Positions 1-8,862 are shown, numbered from the stretch's first letter. The stretch: 64,000 nucleotides of DNA from Desulfobacterales bacterium (GCA_018335195.1 JAGXKN010000005.1:1-64000), one strand, 5' to 3'. Program-made: numbers and translations. Notes: a model not told the origin generated them from the sequence alone.

Positions 1-2
1 TG

Positions 3-293
3 ATTTTGTTTGCCATGATCGGTGTCGGAGAGGCGATTGTCTGGCCGAGCTTGGGGGCGCTGGCTACCGAGGAGGGACGGACTTACGGTCAGGGTTCCAT
101 GATGGGCGTGTTTAACATGGCCATGAGTGCCGGGCTTTTCGTGGGTTCCATGGGAGTGGGCAGCCTCATGGATATATTCGGCATTGCCTGGGCCTTTTAT
201 TGCGTGGCCTTGATTCTTTTTGCCAGTACGGTTGCGGCAGTGATCATGATCGGGCCTTCGCCGGTTCGACTACAGGAAAAGATCTCCTCGTAA
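3..293 (+). CDS. MFS transporter, C-terminal fragment (5' end outside window)
   Basis: The reading frame is open from the window edge and ends at a TAA at 291-293. The visible 97 residues contain two strongly hydrophobic helices separated by short polar loops, with a small-residue-rich GLFVGSMGVGSLMD stretch typical of the last transmembrane helices of major facilitator transporters. The protein would sit in the inner membrane, and its substrate cannot be told from this fragment. An internal TTG at 6 is not a real start, because the frame is open upstream of it. The gene converges on the HAD gene, whose stop lies 24 bp away. Confidence 0.6.
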   Translation: MLFAMIGVGEAIVWPSLGALATEEGRTYGQGSMMGVFNMAMSAGLFVGSMGVGSLMDIFGIAWAFYCVALILFASTVAAVIMIGPSPVRLQEKISS

Positions 294-316
294 AAAGCTC
301 CACAGACCGGCCGGGG

Positions 317-1159
317 TCAGATCATCCGCCGGAGCTGGCCCAGCCCGGTGATAACCGCGTCCGGCGCCAGGTTCTGACAGCGCGGATCGTCCTGCCGCAG
401 GTGCAGGGATCGTTTGTCCCCGGCAAACAGGGCGGTTTGAAATCCGGCCTGATGGGCCGGGTAAATGTCACAGAGCATGTCATTGCCCACGTAAAGCACG
501 GATTCCCGGGAAATCCCGTATTCCTGCAGCCGGTGCGCGGCCTTTTCAAACAGATCGGCAGCGGGCTTGGCCAGGCCAAAGGTATAGGAATAGAGGATCA
601 ATTTTGCGTCAAAGCCGAGATCCCGGGGCGGTCGGCCGAAAAAGTGCTGAAACAGCAGTGGCGTGTAAAACTGGGCATTGGATATCAGGCCCAGTTGCAA
701 ACCATCCCGACGGCATGCAACCAGCAGCTCATCCAGATCCGGCATGGGATAGGGCGGGCTGGCAATAAGTCCAAAACCAAGCGCCAAGCGCCGGGCCAGG
801 CCGCGGTCGTCAGTTGCCAGTACGTCCTGAAAGATCCGGTCAATCCGGGCTTCCGGGTAGTCAATGCCTTCGGCCCGCTTTTGGGCATGCGCCGCATTTA
901 CGGCATCCGAAAGCTGCCGGAGGAATTCCTCGGCGCTTTGTTCAATTCCGTGTGAACGCAGCAGTTGCTCCATGGCCCCAATTGCCTTGGAGCTGTCCGG
1001 CACCCGGGTGATGTCCCCGGACGCACTGATAAAAAGGGTTCCGTAAACGGCAAACACCACCGCGCGTACCGGCGCCCGGAGGTGCATTTGCGGGCGCATT
1101 CCCGTGGGCCGGGGAGCCAGGCGACGAACATACTCGGCAAACAGGTCGCTGTCTTTCAT
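317..1159 (-). CDS. HAD-superfamily hydrolase-like protein lacking the motif I nucleophile Asp
   Basis: This 280-aa protein has the haloacid dehalogenase layout. A hydrophobic strand leads into [10 protein letters not shown] (residues 34-43), motif II is Ser160-Asn161 (LISNAQ), motif III is Lys198 (LAKPA), and motif IV is GNDMLCD with Asp227 and Asp231. In active HAD enzymes motif I is DxYGT or DxDGT and the first Asp is the nucleophile. Here it is Ala37, codon GCC read from 1051 down to 1049. Everything else in the fold looks intact, so the protein may be a non-catalytic or ligand-binding paralogue, or the change may be a recent mutation or sequencing error (GCC versus GAC). It is the last gene of the minus-strand que/manA operon and its ATG overlaps the queC stop by 4 nt. 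Confidence 0.8.
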   Translation of the reverse strand: MKDSDLFAEYVRRLAPRPTGMRPQMHLRAPVRAVVFAVYGTLFISASGDITRVPDSSKAIGAMEQLLRSHGIEQSAEEFLRQLSDAVNAAHAQKRAEGIDYPEARIDRIFQDVLATDDRGLARRLALGFGLIASPPYPMPDLDELLVACRRDGLQLGLISNAQFYTPLLFQHFFGRPPRDLGFDAKLILYSYTFGLAKPAADLFEKAAHRLQEYGISRESVLYVGNDMLCDIYPAHQAGFQTALFAGDKRSLHLRQDDPRCQNLAPDAVITGLGQLRRMI

Positions 1160-1872
1160 TGTTCCTCTCTGTTGTATCGGGTCGGATCAGGAATGCCGGC
1201 TTCTGCAAAGCCTTTGCGCCGCAGGCGGCAGGAGTCGCACCTGCCGCAGGCCAGACCCCCGGGCGATGGATCATAGCAGGAGTGGGTTATGGAAAAGTCA
1301 ACTCCCAGGGCGGTTCCCTTTTGAATGATTTCGGATTTTCGCAGATTGAGCAGGGGGGCGCGAATGCGGATCCGGCGGGTTCCTTCCACGGCCATCCGGG
1401 TGGCCAGGTTGGCCATGTTCTCATAGGCCCGGATGTATTCCGGCCGGCAGTCCGGGTATCCGCTGTAGTCCACGGCATTGACCCCGATGAAAATATCACC
1501 GGTTTCCAGCACTTCAGCCCAGGCCAGGGCCACGGACAGAAAGATCGTGTTGCGGGCCGGCACATAGGTGGCCGGAATATGGGCCCCGGGTTGCCGGTCC
1601 GGATCGCTGCGGGGCATCGCCATTTTTGAGGTCAGGGCGGAGCCACCGATGGCGCGCATGTCCAGGGCCGCCACGTGATGTTCGGCCGCGCCCAGGGCCC
1701 GGAAAATATTTTCGGCAGCCCTGAGTTCTTGGGAATGCCGCTGCCCGTAATCAAAGCTGAGCGTGTGGCAGCTAAATCCTTCCTTCCTGGCCACGGCAAG
1801 GGTGACTGCCGAATCCAGTCCCCCGCTTACCAGGACCACTGCTTTGCGCGAATTTCTCGCAGGTTCCGTCAA
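1156..1872 (-). CDS. queC: 7-cyano-7-deazaguanine synthase QueC
   Basis: QueC converts 7-carboxy-7-deazaguanine to preQ0 using ATP and ammonia, a step in queuosine tRNA modification. The 238-aa protein has the ATP-pyrophosphatase loop SGGLDS at residues 16-21, the FDYGQRH motif after it, and a C-terminal zinc site of four cysteines (199, 209, 212, 215). Length and motif order match the family. The start is a TTG at 1872-1870, directly abutting the queE stop codon, so translation is probably coupled. No nearby ATG lies upstream of the P-loop in frame. Its stop overlaps the downstream HAD start. QueE, which makes its substrate, is the gene just upstream. Confidence 0.95.
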   Translation of the reverse strand: MTEPARNSRKAVVLVSGGLDSAVTLAVARKEGFSCHTLSFDYGQRHSQELRAAENIFRALGAAEHHVAALDMRAIGGSALTSKMAMPRSDPDRQPGAHIPATYVPARNTIFLSVALAWAEVLETGDIFIGVNAVDYSGYPDCRPEYIRAYENMANLATRMAVEGTRRIRIRAPLLNLRKSEIIQKGTALGVDFSITHSCYDPSPGGLACGRCDSCRLRRKGFAEAGIPDPTRYNREEQ

Positions 1873-2547
1873 TTATACCCCCCTTTGGATGTGCGGCCAA
1901 ATGATTTTGTGTAGCTGCAGCTGAAGCCGGATATCCATGCGGTCTTCCAGGATCCATCCGGCAAGCCGGTCGGGTTCGAGCCGGCCGAAAGCCGGGGAGA
2001 TCAGCACCGGGCAGGTAGGGCGGCCGGGCCAGAAGCGCTCGATCACCTGCCGGGCGAACTCGTAATCGCGGCGGTCACAGACAACGAACTTGACCTGGTC
2101 CTGTTTTTTCAACCGGCTGATATTGTCAAAATCGGTTTTTTCGCTTTCCCCGCTTGCGGGGCACTTGATATCAACGATTTTTATGCATTCAGGTGAAACC
2201 CGGTCAATGGGATAGGTGCCGTTGGTCTCCATCAGGACTTCAAGGCCGGATGCAAGCAGCCGATCGACCAGAACCGGGGTTTGCTCCTGCATCAGGGGTT
2301 CGCCGCCGGTAATTTCCACCAGCCGGCAGCCGTAGGCCGCAACTTTTGACACAATTTCATCCATGTCCATGATGCGCCCTTCAAAATAGGCATATGTTGT
2401 GTCGCAGTAGGAGCACCGTAGATTGCATCCGGTCAGCCGGACAAAAATACAGGGCCGGCCGGCATGCAGGGATTCGCCCTGGATGCTGTAGAAAATTTCA
2501 TTTACCCGGAGGCGTAATCCGGATTCGGGGTTGGTTTCCGGCGTCAT
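1873..2547 (-). CDS. queE: 7-carboxy-7-deazaguanine synthase QueE (radical SAM)
   Basis: QueE is a radical SAM enzyme that rearranges 6-carboxytetrahydropterin into 7-carboxy-7-deazaguanine. The 224-aa protein shows SIQGES near residue 21, the iron-sulfur cysteines C41, C45 and C48 in CNLRCSYCDTTY, and the SAM-binding GGEP at 81-84. The frame is open 49 codons further upstream, inside manA. I chose the ATG at 2547 because it forms an ATGA overlap with the manA stop and begins just before the conserved N-terminus. QueD and other pathway genes are not in this window. Confidence 0.93.
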   Translation of the reverse strand: MTPETNPESGLRLRVNEIFYSIQGESLHAGRPCIFVRLTGCNLRCSYCDTTYAYFEGRIMDMDEIVSKVAAYGCRLVEITGGEPLMQEQTPVLVDRLLASGLEVLMETNGTYPIDRVSPECIKIVDIKCPASGESEKTDFDNISRLKKQDQVKFVVCDRRDYEFARQVIERFWPGRPTCPVLISPAFGRLEPDRLAGWILEDRMDIRLQLQLHKIIWPHIQRGV

Positions 2548-3746
2548 GGCCGCACCCCGGCCTTGTAAATCCGGGCGTCGCCCGTGACTTGCCATGGGCC
2601 TGCCGCAGCCGGCACCAATGCGGATTGCCCCTTTGCAATCGAGATACGGTATTGGTCTGCAGGCGTTTCGATATCCGCGCTTCCAGCAAGGCACAGCAGG
2701 ATTTCTGCACTGTGAGCTTCGGATGAACAGTATATTTCGCCGGCCCGGATTGTAATTTCGGACAATGTGAATTCCCGGGCAGGGCTCGGGTACTGCTTTT
2801 CGTGCGCGCGCACGGGTTCCGGCTGCATCTGTTGCACGGAAAACGGGGCAAACTGCAGCACGTGCATCAATTCGTCCACATCTACGTGTTTCTGCGTCAG
2901 CCCGCCGCGCAGCACATTGTCCGAATTGGCCATGATTTCAATGCCGACCCCGTATAAGTAGGCATGCAGCATGCCCGGCGGCAGAAATACGGCACTGCCC
3001 GGGACGATTTCCGCGAGATTTAAAAAAACCGGGGCCAGCACACCGATGTCACCCGGATAAAAGACGTGGAGCCGACGGATCCATGCGGCTTCCGGCCACC
3101 CGGATCCGCCGTCCTGTTTCAAGGCCTCTTCAATGACCTGTTTGCTTCGGGTTTGTCCCAGGGTCATCAGGCTGTGAAAGAACCGTTCGATTCCCCGGGC
3201 TTCCGGGCGGTCAGCCAGGGCAGCGATTTCCGGGGCCAGGGATCGCGGGCAGAAATGCCGGAAGCCTTCCACGATTGCGCCGGGATTGCGGAAACCCAGC
3301 AGAGCGCCGAAAGGCTTTAGCGCGCAGATGAGTTCCGGCTTGGGCCATGGATCTCGGTAATTGCGGTTCGGGGCTTCAATTGGAATGCCCCGGCGGTTTT
3401 CCCGTTCAAAACCCTCCAGGGCCCGAGTCCGGTCCGGGTGGGCCTGGATGGACAGCGGCTGGTCTGCGGCCAGAACCTTGAACAAATAAGGGAGGGTGTC
3501 TTCGTAAGTCCGCGCCGCGGCATCGCCCAGCACGGCCTCGGGATGCGACCGGATCCATTCATCCAGGTTGGTCCGGTCGTTGTTGACAAGCACCTGCGAA
3601 GGGGCTTTCGGATGTGCGCCCATCCAGACCTCGGCCCACGGCCTTTCGGTCTCGGGTTGTCCGCCCAGCAATTGCTGGATTTCGGTTTTTGATCCCCAGG
3701 CATAATGCTGGATCGGGTTTTTCAGTAAAACGGGTCGGTCAGTCAT
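2544..3746 (-). CDS. manA: Mannose-6-phosphate isomerase, class I
   Basis: This zinc enzyme interconverts mannose-6-phosphate and fructose-6-phosphate and feeds GDP-mannose and surface polysaccharide synthesis. The 400-aa protein carries the class I signatures: WGS near residue 17, the metal ligands Gln101 and His103 in SIQAHPD, Glu138 in PKPELICALKPF, and His261 in PPGMLHAYLYG, followed by the substrate-binding segment IMANSDNVLRGG and KHVDV. Length is normal for the family. It lies 15 bp downstream of the M29 peptidase gene and overlaps queE by 4 nt, so it sits in the middle of a minus-strand operon. Confidence 0.95.
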   Translation of the reverse strand: MTDRPVLLKNPIQHYAWGSKTEIQQLLGGQPETERPWAEVWMGAHPKAPSQVLVNNDRTNLDEWIRSHPEAVLGDAAARTYEDTLPYLFKVLAADQPLSIQAHPDRTRALEGFERENRRGIPIEAPNRNYRDPWPKPELICALKPFGALLGFRNPGAIVEGFRHFCPRSLAPEIAALADRPEARGIERFFHSLMTLGQTRSKQVIEEALKQDGGSGWPEAAWIRRLHVFYPGDIGVLAPVFLNLAEIVPGSAVFLPPGMLHAYLYGVGIEIMANSDNVLRGGLTQKHVDVDELMHVLQFAPFSVQQMQPEPVRAHEKQYPSPAREFTLSEITIRAGEIYCSSEAHSAEILLCLAGSADIETPADQYRISIAKGQSALVPAAAGPWQVTGDARIYKAGVRP

Positions 3747-3761
3747 GGATCGTCCGTGCCG

Positions 3762-4961
3762 TCAGTTTTGGAACAAACCGTTTTCATAGATCACGGTTCG
3801 GCTGCCGTCGGCCAGGTGCGCTGTGACCCGTTTTTTTTCCGTGTTGACGATATCCCAGTGCAGGGCCGAGTCATTGAAACCGAGCTTTTTTTTGGTTTCC
3901 TTTGTCAGATCCCCCGGATCGCCGGCATATGCATCCGAATAGGAACTGCCCAGGGCGATGTGGCAGTTGCCGTATTTTCCGCCGAAATTTTCATCATACA
4001 GCGTGTTGGCCATAAACCGGCTGATCCTGGAAAATCGTCTGTCCGTGAGGGAAAATTCGCCGATTCTGCTTGCTCCGGCATCGGTCCGGAGCAGTTTGTG
4101 CAGAAAATCCGCGCCGGATTTTGCATCTGCAGACACGACCCGGCCCTTGTCAAATTCCAGGCGGATGCCTGTGACCAGGTTGCCGCCCCTGTAGGTGGGC
4201 TGATCGGCGTAATATACCCCGCGGGTGCCGCGCCAGTCCGGGGACAAGAAAATTTCAAAACTCGGGATGTTGTGCCCGGAAATGCCGATCCATTGCCGGT
4301 GCGCTCCGGGCGTGACTTCCAGGTCGATACCCGCTGACTCAATGTGCAGGGTTTTGATCGGCAGGCTGTTGAGCCATTTTTTGACGGATTGGGCTTTTCT
4401 GTACACGGACTGCCAGTGCGCCAGCGGCTGCCTGCGGTTGATAAAGCAGGCCCGGGCGATCTGGTCTGCGTATTCCGGAACCGTCATGCCGGCATGCTCG
4501 GCCAGGGCGTGTGTGGGGTACATGGCCAGGGTCCAGCTGAACTGCCCGGTTTCCTCCCGGTGGTCCAGTATGTCTCGAAGCGGCTTTCTGGCCTTTAAGG
4601 CTTTTCCCATGATTTGCGGGTCCACGTGGGAGAGGTGCGTGAGGGATTCCGGCGCTATTAGCACGATGCTTCCGTTGAGGTTTTCGTAAAATTCCTTTTC
4701 TCCCGGCGGGATAAAGGTGAGCTGCTGGTTGTTGGTGTATTCAAAAAACTGTCTTTCCATGTTCGCGGTCTGCATCAGCCGCTGGACCGGACGTCGTCCG
4801 GCGGTCAAAAGTTTTCCATACAGCCGTTCGGCAAGGGGCAGGGCGGCCATATCATAGCGGATCAATATAATGTCGTTTTTTTTGCGCCGCCCCCGCCTGG
4901 CGATTTTTAATCCCCATAAAAGAACTTCCGCGTACCGGTCCAGGTGTTGATCCTTAAACAT
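3762..4961 (-). CDS. M29-family metallo-aminopeptidase
   Basis: This 399-aa protein resembles thermophilic-type aminopeptidases of MEROPS family M29 (AmpS/AmpT/PepS type), cytoplasmic dimetal enzymes that remove N-terminal residues from peptides. The expected metal ligands are visible in order: Glu236 in IPSFEIFLSP, Glu302 in RIGEFSL, His334 in KYGNCHIALG, and His368 and Asp370 in ALHWDIV, with the catalytic-region Tyr in TLYDENFGG. There is no signal peptide. The gene starts at an ATG 25 bp after a small conserved gene and ends 15 bp before manA, so it belongs to the same operon. Its link to queuosine or mannose metabolism is unclear. Confidence 0.88.
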   Translation of the reverse strand: MFKDQHLDRYAEVLLWGLKIARRGRRKKNDIILIRYDMAALPLAERLYGKLLTAGRRPVQRLMQTANMERQFFEYTNNQQLTFIPPGEKEFYENLNGSIVLIAPESLTHLSHVDPQIMGKALKARKPLRDILDHREETGQFSWTLAMYPTHALAEHAGMTVPEYADQIARACFINRRQPLAHWQSVYRKAQSVKKWLNSLPIKTLHIESAGIDLEVTPGAHRQWIGISGHNIPSFEIFLSPDWRGTRGVYYADQPTYRGGNLVTGIRLEFDKGRVVSADAKSGADFLHKLLRTDAGASRIGEFSLTDRRFSRISRFMANTLYDENFGGKYGNCHIALGSSYSDAYAGDPGDLTKETKKKLGFNDSALHWDIVNTEKKRVTAHLADGSRTVIYENGLFQN

Positions 4962-4986
4962 GGGTAAATTCTCTTTTTGCCCGGGT

Positions 4987-5238
4987 TCAGTGCTCTTCCT
5001 TGAGAAAGAGCCGGTGATATTCAGTGTCGCTTAAATGGGTTCTAAGCAGACTGTTGACCATGTCGTGGAGCGTTTCGAGCTCTTCGGCGCTCATGCGCCG
5101 GACAAGGGTTTTGATCAACGCGTCATCAGAAAACATCTGCATATAACATACCAGGGTCTGCTCGTCGGTTTCCCGTTCCCAGCCAAAGCCCAGCAGGCCG
5201 TCATATGTTTCCACAAATTCGTGCGTATACTTTTTCAT
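4987..5238 (-). CDS. Small conserved-looking protein of unknown function
   Basis: This 83-aa acidic, mostly helical soluble protein begins with MKKYTHEFVETYDGLLG and contains a regular helix-rich second half ending LFLKEEH. No signal peptide, membrane segment or metal motif is visible. Codon use resembles its neighbours, and it is followed after 25 bp by the M29 peptidase gene on the same strand, so it is probably the first gene of that operon. I do not recognise a characterised family and assign no function. Confidence 0.65.
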   Translation of the reverse strand: MKKYTHEFVETYDGLLGFGWERETDEQTLVCYMQMFSDDALIKTLVRRMSAEELETLHDMVNSLLRTHLSDTEYHRLFLKEEH

Positions 5239-5394
5239 TCTGGATAAACCTGCATTTCCGTGTTATCTAACCAATGTACGGTGTTGTGACAAAAATCCTT
5301 TTTTACCGGGCCGAAGTATTGGTAAACTCGGAAAGCCACCATATTGAAAAAACCCGATCGGGTCAAGCCGGCATTGTAGATCGTTGAAAAATTT

Positions 5395-6297
5395 ATGCAG
5401 CCGCGTTTTGATTATTTCTACACCCGAGACCGCTTACAGATCCGCTGGGGACGTTGGCCTGCAGCTGAATCAGGTACCCGGGGCAGCATCGTTTATCTGT
5501 CCGGGCGCGCAGAATTCATGGAAAAAAACGCCGAGGCCTTTGAGCGGCTCAGCCGTGCGGGTTTTGATCTTTACACCTTTGACTGGCGCGGCCAGGGCCT
5601 GTCGGCGCGAATGCTGGCAAATTCGCACAAGGGTTATGTGCAAAGGTTTGCTGACTATCTCGAAGATCTGCAGTTGTTTATGAAGCGGGTTTTTCTGCCG
5701 CAAGCCCCTTCTTTCCGGGTGCTGATCGGCCATTCCATGGGCGGGCATATCGCTCTGCGCTACCTTCATGATCACGGAAGCCAGGTGGACAGGGCGGTGC
5801 TGGTATCACCGATGTTTGACATCAATACGTACCCGCTTCCGCGTCGATTTGTTGGACGGGTGTCCCGGGCACTCGTCCGGGCCGGCCTGGGAAGGCGCTA
5901 TGTCTTGGGCGCAGGAGACTGCAGGCTCGCATCCAGAAAGTTTGCAGGCAACAATCTGACGCATGACCCGGAGCGTTTCATGGACGAAATCCGGGAGATC
6001 CAAAAGAACCCGGAACTGGCCCTGGGCGGCGTGACTTATCAATGGCTGGCAGCGGCTTGTGATTCCATTGACACGATCCATGCAGCCGGCTATCCGGAGG
6101 CTGTGGCAAACCCGGTGCTGCTGGTTTCGGGTGCGTACGAGCGTATCGTCAGCAGACGGGCGCACTTGCGCATATGCCGGAGGCTCCCGGATTGTCATTT
6201 TGTTGTGATCAATGGTGCAAAACACGAGATTTTAAAGGAAACCGATGCGCTTCAGCAGCAATTCTGGCAGGCTTTTGACCGGTTTGTCGCAATGTGA
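5395..6297 (+). CDS. Alpha/beta hydrolase, lysophospholipase/monoacylglycerol lipase type
   Basis: This 300-aa protein has the monoglyceride-lipase style of alpha/beta hydrolase fold. The oxyanion-side strand is followed by TFDWRGQGLS (residues 61-70), the nucleophile elbow is GHSMGG with Ser114, and the C-terminal histidine lies in NGAKHEIL. The acid position after strand seven reads SGAYERIV, so it is probably a Glu in place of the usual Asp. There is no signal sequence. It likely hydrolyses an ester such as a lysophospholipid or acylglycerol, but the substrate is inferred only from fold. The ATG was chosen because the conserved region starts soon after it. It is transcribed away from the que/manA operon. 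Confidence 0.8.
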   Translation: MQPRFDYFYTRDRLQIRWGRWPAAESGTRGSIVYLSGRAEFMEKNAEAFERLSRAGFDLYTFDWRGQGLSARMLANSHKGYVQRFADYLEDLQLFMKRVFLPQAPSFRVLIGHSMGGHIALRYLHDHGSQVDRAVLVSPMFDINTYPLPRRFVGRVSRALVRAGLGRRYVLGAGDCRLASRKFAGNNLTHDPERFMDEIREIQKNPELALGGVTYQWLAAACDSIDTIHAAGYPEAVANPVLLVSGAYERIVSRRAHLRICRRLPDCHFVVINGAKHEILKETDALQQQFWQAFDRFVAM

Positions 6298-6419
6298 AAG
6301 CTTTATGAATATTTGCAAAATCGGAAGTGACTTTTATCAATTTGGATAAACCGGCCCGGAAACGAAGAGCTCTTCCCGGGTCCGGGTGAAGTTGAATTGC
6401 CTGGAAGAAAGGAAACCCC

Positions 6420-7229
6420 ATGATGAATTATGAATCGGATGAAAAATCAGAAGGCTACGAAGAGGCGCCCCGGTCTTTTCTGCGCAATCAGAGCAGGCGT
6501 GGCGGGCGGCCTCGCAAGTCCCTGCCGCTGGTGCTCATCGGCGCGGGATTCGTGCTCTGCCTGGTGGCGCTGGTTCTGGTGCTAGCCGCAGGAGACAGCT
6601 CCCGGGAGCAGGCGGTGCATAAAAAAACCCTGGATCTCGGCGGCGCTGAAAATTTGCCGGAAGCCGGAACTCCCGAGGGCGTTGCTGCAGGGTCCGGAGC
6701 CGGGTCCGGCCCGGAGGCGGCATCTGCCCGGGAAGATGCCCCCCAATCTGTTGCTGCATCGTCATCCCGGGCGGCCGAGCGTATGGAATCCATGCTGTCG
6801 GATTTTGAATCCCGGATGCAGGCCAACCACGACCAAGTCATGAACCGTCTTGCGGAACTGGCAAAGCGGGTTGGGAAAAACACCGAGCATCACCGCCAGT
6901 CGATAGAAACGCTCGAGAAACTGTCAGCCAGAATCGACAGGCTGGAAACACAATATTTATCCGCAGCACAGGCCGAAACCGGCAAGAAAACAACAAAATC
7001 CGCCGAAGATGAACAAGCCCGGGACAAAGAAGAGGCGCAGGAACCGGAGCAGAAGGAATCCTCCAAACCCGAATCATCGGAGGAAGCGTTTTACACCGTG
7101 CAGAAAAACGATACGCTTTATTCCATTGCCAGGGCCAACGGGCTTGAAGTGGATACGCTGCTTGAAATCAACGGACTGGAAGAAGGCGCGGTAATCTATC
7201 CCGGGGATAAACTGCTGGTCGAACCGTAA
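6420..7229 (+). CDS. Membrane-anchored coiled-coil protein with C-terminal LysM domain
   Basis: This 269-aa protein has a short basic cytoplasmic N-terminus, one transmembrane helix at about residues 35-57, a low-complexity Gly/Ser/Ala/Glu linker, a helical segment likely to form a coiled coil (about 120-180), a charged Glu/Lys/Ser stretch, and a LysM domain in the last 45 residues (YTVQKNDTLYSIARANGL ... YPGDKLLVEP). LysM domains bind peptidoglycan or chitin-like glycans, so this is probably an inner-membrane anchor reaching the cell wall. Two in-frame ATGs occur at 6420 and 6423 behind an AAAGGAA ribosome site. It converges with a phosphoesterase gene 67 bp downstream. Confidence 0.8.
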   Translation: MMNYESDEKSEGYEEAPRSFLRNQSRRGGRPRKSLPLVLIGAGFVLCLVALVLVLAAGDSSREQAVHKKTLDLGGAENLPEAGTPEGVAAGSGAGSGPEAASAREDAPQSVAASSSRAAERMESMLSDFESRMQANHDQVMNRLAELAKRVGKNTEHHRQSIETLEKLSARIDRLETQYLSAAQAETGKKTTKSAEDEQARDKEEAQEPEQKESSKPESSEEAFYTVQKNDTLYSIARANGLEVDTLLEINGLEEGAVIYPGDKLLVEP

Positions 7230-7296
7230 GGTATATTCTACAGGGAATTTGCGACCGGAATGCCTGTGTCACTGCGCAGCATTGATCATCAGTGTG

Positions 7297-8022
7297 CTAC
7301 AGCAGGCACCAGGCATGCTGTTCAGGCAGACCGGACTGGTATATCCGGTTGACGGTTTCCGTGATGTTATAGGCCACGAACCGGACCTCCAGTTCAAAGC
7401 TCTGGTCGTCGAAAATCACGTATTTTGCGTGATTGTCTCCATCCCTGGGCTGCCCCACGCTGCCCACATTGACAAGATAGCCGCAACCCGCGTCCAGGAC
7501 CACGGTTTCCTGCTTGAGCGGCCGCTTTGAGAGCCCTCCGTCGCCATGGGAAACCAGCATGAGTTCATGCGTATGGCCGACAAAGCAGATGTTTTCCGTT
7601 GATTCGCGAAGGGTTTGGGCCAGTCTCTCCGGTGTGACCTCAAAAAGGTATTCCGTAGCCGAATCCGGCGGAAATCCATGGACAAAACGGCAGTTGCCGG
7701 CAATGCGGTAAAACGGAAGTTCGGCGATGTAATCGAGGGTTTCGCCGGAGAGAAATCCCATGGTTTTTTCCAGGGAAGCGCGGGCAATGGGATTGAACCA
7801 GTCGAGAAACCCCGGATTGTTCACCGCCAGTTCATGATTGCCGATGATCGAGGGGATTTCATGCTCCCGCATCATCCGGATCACGGCCTCGGGTTCGGGA
7901 CCGTATCCAATGTTGTCGCCAAGTGAGTAAACAACGGACACCTCCGCCTGCTCGATATCTTTGAGCACTTCCCGAAATGCCGCGGCGTTGCCGTGTATAT
8001 CCGAAATGACAGCAATTCTCAT
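7297..8022 (-). CDS. Calcineurin-like metallophosphoesterase (YfcE/MJ0936-like)
   Basis: This 241-aa cytoplasmic protein contains the binuclear metallophosphoesterase motifs: Asp8 and His10 in SDIHGN, GDNIGYGP, GNHELA, a histidine in FVHG, and GHTHELM near residue 160. The family hydrolyses phosphodiesters or phosphoprotein substrates, and the specific target is unknown. The frame extends 11 codons further to a TTG, but I prefer the ATG at 8022 because the family begins right at this strand (MRIAVISD). It is a separate gene from the second phosphoesterase at 42853-43548. Confidence 0.85.
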   Translation of the reverse strand: MRIAVISDIHGNAAAFREVLKDIEQAEVSVVYSLGDNIGYGPEPEAVIRMMREHEIPSIIGNHELAVNNPGFLDWFNPIARASLEKTMGFLSGETLDYIAELPFYRIAGNCRFVHGFPPDSATEYLFEVTPERLAQTLRESTENICFVGHTHELMLVSHGDGGLSKRPLKQETVVLDAGCGYLVNVGSVGQPRDGDNHAKYVIFDDQSFELEVRFVAYNITETVNRIYQSGLPEQHAWCLL

Positions 8023-8477
8023 GGTCCGTGTTTCCCGGCTGAGAGGGTTGATCAAATCAATATCGCCTACATTAGCAATTTCAGCGTCTGCTTGTAAACG
8101 ATAATTTGTGGGCCGGGAGTCGGTTTTCAGTTCCCCGGATTTCCGTGCAGAAAGAAATGCATGGTCTTTTCCTTCGGTTCGAGGGTCTTTTCACAGGCAC
8201 TCCCCGTACTTTTTCACAATACGGAATTCATTCCCGTGCTGACAGTGTTTTTTAAATATTGCAAAAGGTTTTTCCCTGATGTAACTGGCGAAATTTGCGT
8301 TTTACCAATCGTATGTTTTTTGTCAGTAGGGTCAAATTATAAAAAAAGATTTGACATCAATAGCCGTTTATTGCATAAAAGCCTCTACTTGGTTTGCTCA
8401 TAACAAATCGTACTTATTCTTTTAACTCAGAGGCGGCGGCGGGACACCTAAAACCTGAATCCAAAGAGGAGTATAAG
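8023..8477. other. 455-bp non-coding stretch upstream of the HhH gene
   Basis: The region is A+T-richer than its surroundings, especially 8230-8420. It holds a good sigma70-like promoter (8351-8379) and an AAGAGGAG ribosome site just before the downstream ATG. An 80-codon open frame at 8161-8403 has no ribosome site and a non-protein-like composition, so I do not call it. No tRNA or riboswitch fold was recognised by eye. Confidence 0.5.
8351..8379 (+). promoter_or_regulatory. Sigma70-like promoter for the HhH (ComEA-like) gene
   Basis: A perfect -35 hexamer TTGACA (8351-8356) is followed after 17 bp by CATAAA (8374-8379), in an AT-rich context about 100 bp upstream of the ATG at 8478. No other gene lies between, so this promoter probably drives a monocistronic transcript ending at the terminator at 8831-8862. 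Confidence 0.5.
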
Positions 8478-8774
8478 ATGATTAGTGCTATGAAAGCTTG
8501 TAGATTGATTCTGGTAGCAGTATTGTTTCTCGGAATTTCAGGCGCTTTTTTGCAGGTCAGTGCAGAGAGCAAAATTGATGTGAACACGGCAGCAGCAGAG
8601 CAGCTTACGGAAATCAAGGGAATCGGGCCGGTGATTGCCCGGCGGATCGTGGATTACCGGCAGGAAAACGGTCGGTTTACAAACAAGGAACAATTGCAGG
8701 AAGTCAAGGGCATCGGGCCCGGGACACTGTCAAAGATAGAAGAGCGGATCACGCTGGCGCCGGACTCGGATTAA
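8478..8774 (+). CDS. Exported ComEA-like helix-hairpin-helix DNA-binding protein
   Basis: This 98-aa protein has a Sec-type signal peptide (about residues 1-29, ending near VSAES) and a mature domain of about 65 residues made of two helix-hairpin-helix motifs, each with the IKGIGP / VKGIGP turn (47-51 and 77-81). The region starts with the IDVNTA signature of the ComEA C-terminal domain. ComEA proteins bind double-stranded DNA in the periplasm during natural transformation, and short stand-alone versions like this are common in bacteria without an obvious competence locus. The frame extends upstream by 28 codons, but the ATG at 8478 has an AAGAGGAG ribosome site at good spacing and starts the signal peptide. 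No other competence genes are nearby. Confidence 0.88.
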   Translation: MISAMKACRLILVAVLFLGISGAFLQVSAESKIDVNTAAAEQLTEIKGIGPVIARRIVDYRQENGRFTNKEQLQEVKGIGPGTLSKIEERITLAPDSD

Positions 8775-8830
8775 CGCGACATCCGCCCGGGCTTTCCGGC
8801 AAAGGTGATCGTAAAATCCCGCCGCCTATA

Positions 8831-8862
8831 AAAAAACCCGGCCTGGCAGGGCCGGGTTTTTT
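8831..8862. terminator. Strong bidirectional intrinsic terminator
   Basis: A 13-bp perfect inverted repeat (AAAAAACCCGGCC / GGCCGGGTTTTTT) with a 6-nt loop TGGCAG is flanked by A- and T-tracts on the two sides, so it can terminate in both directions. It lies between the plus-strand HhH gene (ends 8774) and the minus-strand outer-membrane protein gene (ends 8884). Confidence 0.92.

Noticed and set aside
200..955. 251-aa plus-strand open frame over the HAD gene
   Set aside because: It is antisense to a clear HAD-fold gene, has no ribosome site and no recognisable motif, and is a GC-rich shadow.
8161..8403. 80-aa open frame upstream of the HhH gene
   Set aside because: There is no ribosome site, the product is unlike a protein, and it overlaps the promoter at 8351-8379.
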